Shown here one piece after another: positions 1 through 5,317 of a stretch of 6,246 nt of DNA. This DNA is from an uncultured bacterium. Lineage in GTDB: Bacteria; Bacillota; Clostridia; TANB77; CAG-508. The position numbers were made by a program, and so were the translations under genes. The notes beneath the pieces were generated by a model. It ran no database searches, had not been told where the DNA came from, and saw only the letters and a list, made by a program, of their open reading frames with translations. The DNA is taken from positions 1-6,246 of the forward strand of contig CAJMLO010000058.1 in NCBI GenBank assembly GCA_905214245.1. The letters run 5' to 3'. Position 1 is the first letter of the stretch. The number at the start of each line of letters is the position of its first letter.

Positions 1-8
1 ATTTAGTA

Positions 9-14
9 TATAAA
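9..14 (+). promoter_or_regulatory. Possible -10 box for the rubredoxin gene
   Basis: A TATAAA hexamer lies in the AT-rich leader, 37 bases before the rubredoxin start, which is a sensible distance for a -10 box. The matching -35 region would fall before base 1 and cannot be seen, and in DNA this AT-rich such a hexamer is expected by chance. Weak call. Confidence 0.25.
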
Positions 15-51
15 AGCTAAGACAAATAAAATATATTGGAGGCTATTAATT

Positions 52-213
52 ATGAAAAAATGGGTTTGTACTGTATGCGGTTGGGTTTATGATGAAGAAC
101 TTGGAGATCAAGATTATGATTTAGCTCCTGGTGTAGCTTTTGAAGATTTACCAGAAGATTTTGTATGCCCATTATGCGGTGTTGGTAAAGACCAATTTGA
201 AGAAGAAGCTTAA
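52..213 (+). CDS. Rubredoxin (53 aa)
   Basis: Small cytoplasmic electron carrier binding one iron through four cysteines; in anaerobes rubredoxins pass electrons to oxygen- and peroxide-reducing enzymes. The frame gives 53 residues, the usual length of a simple bacterial rubredoxin. Two knuckles are visible: C6-x2-C9 followed by Gly, and C39-x2-C42 within CPLCG, with the family core APG at about 25-27 and FEDLP at about 30-34. Two aromatic positions differ from the commonest form: the residue after C9-Gly is Trp (usually Tyr), and Phe stands where Trp usually precedes VCPLC. The acidic C-terminus (EEEA) is typical. The ATG is preceded by GGAGG at 38-42 with a 9-base gap, so the start is secure. 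The hairpin at 239-277 follows, so the gene may be monocistronic or lead into the metal transporter. The redox partner is not in the window. Confidence 0.95.
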   Translation: MKKWVCTVCGWVYDEELGDQDYDLAPGVAFEDLPEDFVCPLCGVGKDQFEEEA

Positions 214-221
214 TTAAATTT

Positions 222-227
222 TATAAA
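222..227 (+). promoter_or_regulatory. Possible -10 box upstream of the transporter leader hairpin
   Basis: TATAAA lies just after the rubredoxin stop, with TTGAAG at 197-202 as a possible -35 and a 19-base spacer, longer than ideal. If used, the transcript would begin near 234 and carry the 239-277 hairpin in its leader before the ABC ATPase. The only reason to consider it is that no promoter fits between the hairpin and the ATPase start. Confidence 0.2.
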
Positions 228-238
228 ATTAAGACATT

Positions 239-277
239 AACGCAGTATTGCCAATTTTTTAGTTGGTATACTGCGTT
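239..277 (+). terminator. Hairpin: intrinsic terminator or leader structure between rubredoxin and transporter
   Basis: Ten bases at 239-248 (AACGCAGTAT) pair perfectly with 268-277, and CCAA at 251-254 pairs with TTGG at 263-266. A small internal loop separates the two, and the apical loop is T-rich. The tail after 277 is T-rich but broken by A and G, so termination may be leaky. It is the natural terminator for rubredoxin. It also ends only 16 bases before the Shine-Dalgarno site of the next gene, so it could instead sit in that gene's leader. Confidence 0.75.
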
Positions 278-304
278 ATTTAGTTTATCTAGTGAGGTGT
301 AATT

Positions 305-1090
305 TTGTTTAAAAGAAAATATCATCATAATGCTTCATCAGAAGATTGTAATAAACTTTGTTGTACCAAAATAGAAAAATTTTCAGCTCATGCTGGAGAT
401 ACAGAAATATTTACAGATGTGAATATGCATATTCATTGTGGACAATTAACAGCTTTAATTGGGCCAAATGGAGCAGGAAAATCTACATTATTAAAATGTA
501 TTTTAGGGCAAGTACCTCATAGTGGGAAATTACATTATGTAGATGCTAAAGGAAAACATACAGGAAATCCTATTATAGGTTATGTACCACAGTATTTGCG
601 TTTTGACCGTACTTCGCCTACTAGTGTAATGGATTTTTTTGCAGCATGTTTATCAAAATATCCTGTATGGCTTTGTAGTATGAAAAAATTAAGACCAAAA
701 GTTTTGGAAAGTTTGCGTAGAGTAAAGGCTGAACATTTGATTGATAGAAGATTAGGAGCTTTATCTGGCGGTGAAATGCAACGTGTATTATTATCTTTAG
801 CTTTAAATCCAATGCCAGATTTATTATTGTTAGATGAGCCAGTATCTGGAGTTGACCACAATGGTTTGAAATTATTCTATGAGATTGTATCCGAGCTTAG
901 AGAAAAAGAAGATATGGCAATTGTTTTGATATCACATGATTTACCACTTGTAGCTCAATATGCTGACCAAGTTGTTTTGTTGAATAAAAAAGTGATTTGT
1001 AAAGGAACACCACAAGAAGTATTCAATCGCAAAGAAACAAAAGCGTTATTTGGTAATATTGTAGCTCCATTAGAAGAGGAGGCAGAATAA
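305..1090 (+). CDS. Metal ABC transporter ATP-binding protein (ZnuC/AdcC/MntA-like)
   Basis: Cytoplasmic ATPase that powers import of a divalent metal (Zn, Mn or Fe) through the permease encoded next. All ABC motifs are intact over 261 residues: Walker A GPNGAGKST (53-61), Q-loop Gln96 in YVPQ, signature LSGGEMQR (153-160), Walker B LLLLDEP (173-179), D-loop SGVD (181-184) and H-loop His211 in ISHD. The start is TTG: GAGGTG at 294-299 lies 5 bases before it, an in-frame TGA at 293-295 excludes an upstream start, and the first in-frame ATG (Met41) would remove core sequence. The N-terminus ahead of the ABC fold has H7, H8, C15, C19, C20 and H29, possibly a metal-binding segment (inference). 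It overlaps the permease gene by one base, implying coupled translation. Metal specificity cannot be read from the ATPase, and no binding-protein gene is present here. Confidence 0.93.
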   Translation: MFKRKYHHNASSEDCNKLCCTKIEKFSAHAGDTEIFTDVNMHIHCGQLTALIGPNGAGKSTLLKCILGQVPHSGKLHYVDAKGKHTGNPIIGYVPQYLRFDRTSPTSVMDFFAACLSKYPVWLCSMKKLRPKVLESLRRVKAEHLIDRRLGALSGGEMQRVLLSLALNPMPDLLLLDEPVSGVDHNGLKLFYEIVSELREKEDMAIVLISHDLPLVAQYADQVVLLNKKVICKGTPQEVFNRKETKALFGNIVAPLEEEAE

Positions 1091-1935
1091 TGTTAGATAT
1101 TATTTATAATGGTTTAGATGTGATTTTGCCTTTTGCCTGGATAAATCATGTATTTATGAAAAATGCTTTTTTGGCAGTGTTGATGATTACACCACTTTTG
1201 GGAATTTTAAGCACTATGGTTGTCAGCAATCGCATGGCATTTTTTTCTGATTCATTAGGTCATGGAGCATTTACAGGTGTTGCTGTAGGTGTATTATTAG
1301 GCAGTGGTGAGCCACTTGTTTCGTTGATTATATTTTCGATAATTTTTGCGGCTCTAATCACATATATTAAACATCGCAGTAGTGCTTCAACAGATACAAT
1401 TATTGGTGTCTTTTCTTCGGCAGGTATAGCGATAGGTCTTATCTTGATGTCGCATGGTGGTAATTTTAGTAATTATACTTCATATTTTATTGGTGATATT
1501 TTAAGCATTACAGCTAATGAACTTGTATATTTATTCATAACTTTTATTGTCGTTGTGATTGCATGGTGTTTCTTATTCAATCAGATTTTGATAATTAGTA
1601 TAAATGATGGTTTTGCTGCTAGTAGAGGTATTAAGACTTTATATATTGAAATGATTTTTGCAGCTATTGTAGCTGTAGTTGTTTCTATAAGTATTCAATG
1701 GGTAGGATTATTGATTATAAATTCATTGTTGATTTTGCCAGCGGCAGCGGCTAGAAATATAGCTGTTAATGCTAGACAATATCATGCTTTATCTATTTGC
1801 TTTGCTATTTGTGCAGGGCTTTTAGGTCTTGTGATTTCTTATTATGCTGATATTGCAACGGGAGCAACCATTGCTATTTTTGCGGCAATTATATTTTTCA
1901 TTACATTATTTTTACGCCCATATTTTCAAAATTAA
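1090..1935 (+). CDS. Metal ABC transporter permease (ABC-3 family, ZnuB/AdcB/MntB-like)
   Basis: Inner-membrane channel subunit of the divalent-metal importer, partner of the ATPase just upstream. The 281 residues match the usual family length and hold about eight hydrophobic segments, roughly 25-45, 55-72, 76-94, 104-121, 144-168, 186-206, 208-222/233-252 and 257-276. ABC-3 hallmarks are visible: SDSLGHGAFTGVAVG (53-67) near the N-terminus, SSAGIAIGLIL (109-119), the cytoplasmic DGFAASRGI loop (173-181) that would contact the ATPase, and VGLLIINSLLILPAAAARN (205-223). The ATG lies in TAATG, shared with the ATPase stop, and the purine-rich end of the ATPase gene (GAGGAGG near 1077-1083) supplies the ribosome binding site. 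No clear strong terminator follows. The substrate-binding protein that normally completes the system must be elsewhere in the genome or outside the window. Confidence 0.93.
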   Translation: MLDIIYNGLDVILPFAWINHVFMKNAFLAVLMITPLLGILSTMVVSNRMAFFSDSLGHGAFTGVAVGVLLGSGEPLVSLIIFSIIFAALITYIKHRSSASTDTIIGVFSSAGIAIGLILMSHGGNFSNYTSYFIGDILSITANELVYLFITFIVVVIAWCFLFNQILIISINDGFAASRGIKTLYIEMIFAAIVAVVVSISIQWVGLLIINSLLILPAAAARNIAVNARQYHALSICFAICAGLLGLVISYYADIATGATIAIFAAIIFFITLFLRPYFQN

Positions 1936-1977
1936 TATATTTAGTTTGTAATTTTACTAGATTTAATATTTTTATTG

Positions 1978-1986
1978 TGTTATACT
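1978..1986 (+). promoter_or_regulatory. Extended -10 promoter for nth
   Basis: TGTTATACT fits the extended -10 pattern TGnTATAAT with one mismatch. It would start transcription near 1993, giving a leader of about 36 bases to the preferred nth start at 2029. The -35 position (around 1958-1963) is poor, as often seen with extended -10 promoters. The 93-bp gap holding it (1936-2028) otherwise shows only AT-rich sequence with a weak imperfect hairpin. Confidence 0.5.
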
Positions 1987-2028
1987 TAGGTTTACAAGTT
2001 TACTTTAATGTATAAAAATGAGGTTTTT

Positions 2029-2667
2029 ATGAAAATAACTAAAAAAATAAAAGATGAAATGTTGGAGATTTTAGAAACGACGTATAAAGATGCTAAGCCA
2101 GCTTTAATTTTTAATAGTCCTTTTGAGTTGTTGATTGCAGTTATATTGTCAGCACAATGTACGGATAAACGTGTGAATGTAACTACAGCTCGTTTATTTG
2201 CTAAGGCAAATACTCCAGAAAAGATTTTAGAAATGGGTGTTACAGCTTTAGAAGAAGAAATACGTGATTGTGGATTATTTAGAAATAAGGCAAAGAATAT
2301 AATAGCTACTTGTCATAAATTATGTAGTGATTATAATGGTGAAGTGCCTGAGCAATTTGAAGAATTATTGAAATTGCCAGGTGTGGGAAGAAAAACGGCA
2401 AATGTTGTTTCAAGCATTGCGTTTAATCGTCCAGCTATAGCTGTGGATACACATGTATTTAGAGTATCCAATCGTTTGAAATTAGCTGTAGGTAATACAC
2501 CTGATGAAGTAGAAAAAGGATTGCAAAAGGCAATACCGATGGAAAAATGGTCAGATGCACATCATTGGCTTATTTGGCATGGTCGTAAACTTTGTAGAGC
2601 AAGAAATCCTCTATGTGGTGATTGTCCACTTAAAGATATTTGCCCTTCTGCATTATTGCAAGCTTGA
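2029..2667 (+). CDS. nth: Endonuclease III (DNA glycosylase/AP lyase)
   Basis: Base-excision repair enzyme that removes oxidised pyrimidines from DNA and nicks the abasic site. From Met at 2029 it has 212 residues, close to the E. coli enzyme. The helix-hairpin-helix LPGVGRKTANVV (116-127) carries the catalytic Lys122, and AVDTHVFRV (138-146) carries the catalytic Asp140. The C-terminal [4Fe-4S] site has exact family spacing C189-x6-C196-x2-C199-x5-C205. The N-terminal LLIAVILSAQCTDKRVN (34-50) is also typical. The frame runs back to an ATG at 2008, adding seven residues, but the ATG at 2029 is preferred because TGAGG (2019-2023) sits 5 bases before it, whereas the upstream ATG has no site at a good distance and the family starts near here. 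The GNAT gene follows after 26 bases, probably in the same transcript. Confidence 0.96.
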   Translation: MKITKKIKDEMLEILETTYKDAKPALIFNSPFELLIAVILSAQCTDKRVNVTTARLFAKANTPEKILEMGVTALEEEIRDCGLFRNKAKNIIATCHKLCSDYNGEVPEQFEELLKLPGVGRKTANVVSSIAFNRPAIAVDTHVFRVSNRLKLAVGNTPDEVEKGLQKAIPMEKWSDAHHWLIWHGRKLCRARNPLCGDCPLKDICPSALLQA

Positions 2668-2693
2668 TATAATTATATTGAGGAGATGTTTTA

Positions 2694-3146
2694 ATGATTT
2701 ATCGCAAGGCTACATTTAACGATGTTGAAGAAATATATAATTTAGTAAATTTATATGCTCAAGAAGGAGTAATGTTAGCACGTTCTCGAAATACTTTATA
2801 TGAAACTTTGAGAGATATGTATGTTGCTGAAGAAGATGGTGAAATACTAGGTGTGGGAGGTCTGCATATAGTTTGGGATGAATTGGCAGAAGTTCGCACT
2901 TTAGCAGTAGCTAAAAAAGCTTTACGTCGTCATATTGGTGCAAATATCGTGGAACATCTCATTGAAGAAGGAAAAGCTTTAGGTATAAGAAAAGTTTTCA
3001 CATTGACATATCAAGATAAATTTTTTGGCAGTTTAGGATTTAAAGTGGTAACAAAAGATGATTTACCACAAAAAGTTTGGAAGGATTGTATAGATTGTCC
3101 CAAATTCCCAAATTGCGACGAGATTGCTATGGAAATGTATATTTGA
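2694..3146 (+). CDS. Short GNAT acetyltransferase, probable ArgA-type N-acetylglutamate synthase
   Basis: Probable acetyl-CoA-dependent N-acetyltransferase of 150 residues, a single GNAT domain. The segment GVMLARSR (25-32), the run AEVRTLAV (65-72) and the C-terminal KVWKDCIDCPKFPNCDE (127-143) resemble the short stand-alone ArgA-like proteins and the C-terminal domain of N-acetylglutamate synthases, which make N-acetylglutamate for arginine synthesis (family knowledge from memory). YQDKFFGSLGFK (106-117) is the usual GNAT motif-B region. Odd points: the acetyl-CoA loop reads LRRHIGAN (77-84), where the family pattern R/Q-x-x-G-x-G/A would have a Gly in place of His80, and three cysteines (C132, C135, C141) form a C-x2-C-x5-C cluster. 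GAGGAG at 2680-2685 lies 8 bases before the ATG. It probably shares a transcript with nth and ends at a strong terminator. The acetyl acceptor cannot be fixed from sequence; another small substrate is possible. Confidence 0.85.
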   Translation: MIYRKATFNDVEEIYNLVNLYAQEGVMLARSRNTLYETLRDMYVAEEDGEILGVGGLHIVWDELAEVRTLAVAKKALRRHIGANIVEHLIEEGKALGIRKVFTLTYQDKFFGSLGFKVVTKDDLPQKVWKDCIDCPKFPNCDEIAMEMYI

Positions 3147-3152
3147 TAGATT

Positions 3153-3190
3153 AAATAAAAGCTGGCTATTGAGTCAGCTTTATTTTTTTG
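3153..3190 (+). terminator. Strong intrinsic terminator after the nth-GNAT unit
   Basis: GCTGGCT (3161-3167) pairs with AGTCAGC (3172-3178) around an ATTG loop, with one G-T wobble. The stem extends outward through A-T pairs (3153-3160 with 3179-3185, one bulged A). An unbroken run of seven T at 3183-3189 follows. This is a textbook terminator and marks the boundary between the ordinary genes and the accessory-looking right half. Confidence 0.92.
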
Positions 3191-3248
3191 TCTTTATAAA
3201 AATCAAGGTTTAAGCTAAAATTGAATTATAAATTATGGATATTTGAAA

Positions 3249-3278
3249 TTGATACATAATATAAATTTAAGATATAAA
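3249..3278 (+). promoter_or_regulatory. Promoter for the DUF262/DUF1524 gene
   Basis: TTGATA (3249-3254) and TATAAA (3273-3278) each match the vegetative sigma consensus at five of six positions, with an 18-base spacer. Transcription would begin near 3285, leaving about 27 bases before the TTG start at 3312 and including its Shine-Dalgarno site. It lies downstream of the longest-frame start at 3243, which argues against that start. AT-rich DNA gives chance matches, so this is likely but unproven. Confidence 0.5.
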
Positions 3279-3298
3279 TTTTTCGGTGATTTTTATAT

Positions 3299-3304
3299 AG
3301 GAGA
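3299..3304 (+). promoter_or_regulatory. Shine-Dalgarno site deciding the DUF262/DUF1524 start
   Basis: AGGAGA lies 7 bases before the in-frame TTG at 3312, an excellent site. The alternative TTG at 3243 has no comparable purine-rich site upstream. This moves the start 23 codons downstream. Confidence 0.8.
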
Positions 3305-3311
3305 TGATTTT

Positions 3312-5018
3312 TTGCAAGCAGGAGAAACAACTTTAAATAAATTATTAAATACATCTCGTCAGTTTATAGTACCTATCTTTCAAAGAAATTATAGTTGGCA
3401 AAAAAGCCAATATGAACAATTATGGTTTGATATTTTACGTGCTAGTAAATTTAAAGAAAAACAAAATCATTTTATTGGCTCTATTGTATATATTGATATG
3501 GGAACACCAGCAGGACGTCCACAACAATTATTATTGATTGATGGTCAACAACGTTTGACGACAATTTCTATTTTATTATGTGCAATAAAAGATTATGTAC
3601 AGAAATTCAATTTAGAAACTAAACTCATCAATTTAGCAAAGATAAAAAATCAATTTTTATATAATAGTGATGAAATAGATGAAGATAGATATAAATTATT
3701 ATTGAATGTACAAGATAAAGAAACGTATATAAAATTAATAGATAATACAATATTTACAGTGAATAAGCCTGCTACAAATATCATTAAATGTTATGAATTT
3801 TTTTATGAACGTATAGAAGATTTTATAAAACAACATGGGCAGATTGATGAAATTTATGCAGGGATTTTTAAATTGAGTTTAGTGTCAATATCTTTGGATA
3901 AAGATAGTGACAATCCTCAAATGATTTTTGAAAGTATGAATTCCACAGGTAAAGATTTATCGCAGACGGATTTATTGCGCAATTATTTATTGATGGATTT
4001 GACTCCAGAAAAGCAAACTAGATTGTATAAAACATATTGGAAACCTATGGAAGAATTATTTGGCGAAGATATTTATAAAAATGATTTAAATAAATTTGAT
4101 TATTTTATCCGTGATTTTTTAACTTTAAAGAGTGATACAGGTTATATTTGCAAGATAAATAATGTATATGAGAATTTTAAGCGTTATTATTTAGATAATA
4201 ATTGTGAGAAATTCGCAGTTTTGAAGGATTTATTTACTTATGCCAAATATTATGCTTGTATTGATTTATTGCAAGAAAACGATGATGAGCTTAAACTATA
4301 TTGGCAAGAATTTAAAAAACTAGATAGTCATGTAGTATATCCATTTTTATTGAAATTGTATGATGACTATAATCGTAAGATATTGATTAAAGAAGATTTT
4401 AAAAAGATTTTGCAAGTAGTGATAAGTTATTTATGGCGTAGAGCTATTTGTGAAATACCGACAAATTCACTTAGCAAAACTTTTGCCACTTTATATCAAG
4501 CTGTGGATAAAGAAGATTATGTAAATAGTATTATCAAGGCTTTTGTATTTAAATCAAGTTATAAGCGATTTCCATCTGATTATGAAGTTCGAGAAAAATT
4601 GCAAACAAAGGATATATATCATTTCCGCTTGCGTAAATATTTATTAGAAGCGTTAGAAAATTATTATCATAAAGAGCCCATTGATTTAAATACAGCAAAT
4701 TACACTATAGAACATATTATGCCTCAAAATATAGAGCATAATTTGTCATGGCAACAAATGTTAGGTGAAGATTGGCAAGAAGTGCATAGTCTGTATTTGC
4801 ATACTTTGGGCAATTTGACGATAACAGGATATAATGCAGAAATGAGCAATAAATCTTTTGTGGAAAAAGTAAATGGTGAGAGTGGATTTAAGCATAGTCA
4901 TTTAAAATTAAATGAAAGTATTGCTCAATGTGATGTATGGAATAAAAAAGCTATTCAACGAAGAACAAATATATTGACGGATATAATTTTAAAAATATGG
5001 AAATATCCAGAGTTTTGA
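3312..5018 (+). CDS. DUF262 and DUF1524 (GmrSD/SspE-like) putative restriction nuclease
   Basis: Probable anti-phage restriction protein. DUF262 (GmrS-like, ParB/Srx fold) is linked to nucleotide binding and DUF1524 (GmrD-like) is an HNH-type nuclease; related proteins (GmrSD, SspE, BrxU) act against phage DNA with modified bases or depend on phosphorothioate marks. From TTG at 3312 it has 568 residues. DUF262 signs: QAGETTLNKLL from residue 2, FQRNYSW (23-29), IDGQQRLTT (76-84) and FESMNSTGKDLSQTDLLRN (206-224). A long helical middle follows. DUF1524 signs: EHIMPQ (467-472), with His468 the likely catalytic residue, HTLGNLT (497-503), Asn508 and SNKSF (512-516). Both halves look intact, with no frameshift. 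The TTG start is favoured by the Shine-Dalgarno site and by family N-termini; the frame extends to TTG 3243 (591 residues), where the extra residues match nothing I recognise. No methylase, dnd or ssp genes are beside it; a small membrane zinc-ribbon gene follows 49 bases later. Confidence 0.9.
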   Translation: MQAGETTLNKLLNTSRQFIVPIFQRNYSWQKSQYEQLWFDILRASKFKEKQNHFIGSIVYIDMGTPAGRPQQLLLIDGQQRLTTISILLCAIKDYVQKFNLETKLINLAKIKNQFLYNSDEIDEDRYKLLLNVQDKETYIKLIDNTIFTVNKPATNIIKCYEFFYERIEDFIKQHGQIDEIYAGIFKLSLVSISLDKDSDNPQMIFESMNSTGKDLSQTDLLRNYLLMDLTPEKQTRLYKTYWKPMEELFGEDIYKNDLNKFDYFIRDFLTLKSDTGYICKINNVYENFKRYYLDNNCEKFAVLKDLFTYAKYYACIDLLQENDDELKLYWQEFKKLDSHVVYPFLLKLYDDYNRKILIKEDFKKILQVVISYLWRRAICEIPTNSLSKTFATLYQAVDKEDYVNSIIKAFVFKSSYKRFPSDYEVREKLQTKDIYHFRLRKYLLEALENYYHKEPIDLNTANYTIEHIMPQNIEHNLSWQQMLGEDWQEVHSLYLHTLGNLTITGYNAEMSNKSFVEKVNGESGFKHSHLKLNESIAQCDVWNKKAIQRRTNILTDIILKIWKYPEF

Positions 5019-5067
5019 AGTATTGTTAAGATAAGTATTGATTTAAATAAATTAATGAGGTGATTTT

Positions 5068-5250
5068 ATGAAATATTGTCCATACTGTAATCAAATGGTT
5101 TCTCCAGTGAAAAGACCATCATGGTTTTTATTTATATTTTTATCAGTAATTACTGGTGGCAGTTGGATTTTTATCTATGCTATATATTATTTTTTGTTTA
5201 AAAAAGAACAATGCCCTATTTGTGGTGGAAAAGATTTAAGGAAGAGATAG
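5068..5250 (+). CDS. Small membrane protein with split zinc ribbon (LITAF-like layout)
   Basis: A 60-residue protein of unknown function. CPYC (C4, C7) lies at the N-terminus and CPIC (C49, C52) near the C-terminus, and together they could hold one zinc ion. Between them, residues about 19-44 are strongly hydrophobic and broken by TGG at 29-31, suggesting either one membrane span or a re-entrant hairpin. A hairpin would place both knuckles on the same side, as in LITAF-type domains (inference from layout only). Basic residues flank both sides (K15, R16; K45, K46; KDLRKR at the end). The ATG has GAGGTG at 5057-5062, 5 bases upstream. It follows the DUF262/DUF1524 gene by 49 bases with no hairpin between, so co-transcription is likely, and a terminator follows its stop. 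The composition and strong start signal support a real gene; a role with the nuclease is a guess from position. Confidence 0.8.
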   Translation: MKYCPYCNQMVSPVKRPSWFLFIFLSVITGGSWIFIYAIYYFLFKKEQCPICGGKDLRKR

Positions 5251-5255
5251 AATAT

Positions 5256-5304
5256 ATAAGCCCTAGAAACTTTTATTTATTAGATTTTGGGGCTTATTAT
5301 TTTT
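5256..5304 (+). terminator. Intrinsic terminator after the DUF262/zinc-ribbon unit
   Basis: ATAAGCCC (5256-5263) pairs with GGGCTTAT (5290-5297), and the stem continues inward through TAGAA (5264-5268) against TTTTG (5285-5289) with wobbles. It is followed by TATTTTT ending at 5304. The T tract runs directly into the Shine-Dalgarno site of the next gene, so this may also act as a leader hairpin if transcription enters from upstream. Confidence 0.85.
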
Positions 5305-5317
5305 AGAAGGTGAAATG

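Noticed and set aside
580..861. Minus-strand open frames of 93 and 63 residues inside the ABC ATPase gene
   Set aside because: They lie wholly opposite the conserved signature and Walker B region of a clear gene, have no family motifs, and reflect codon use of the real frame.
1934..1972. Weak AU-only hairpin (around TTTAGT ... ACTAGA) after the permease gene as a terminator
   Set aside because: The pairing is short, imperfect and almost entirely A-T, so it would be expected by chance in this sequence.
2008..2028. Upstream ATG adding seven residues to endonuclease III
   Set aside because: No ribosome site at a workable distance; the ATG at 2029 has TGAGG 5 bases upstream and fits the usual N-terminus.
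5018..5040. Direct repeat AAGTATTG at 5018-5025 and 5033-5040 as a regulatory or insertion mark
   Set aside because: Eight bases of AT-rich sequence repeated once is expected by chance, and no mobile element lies between the copies.
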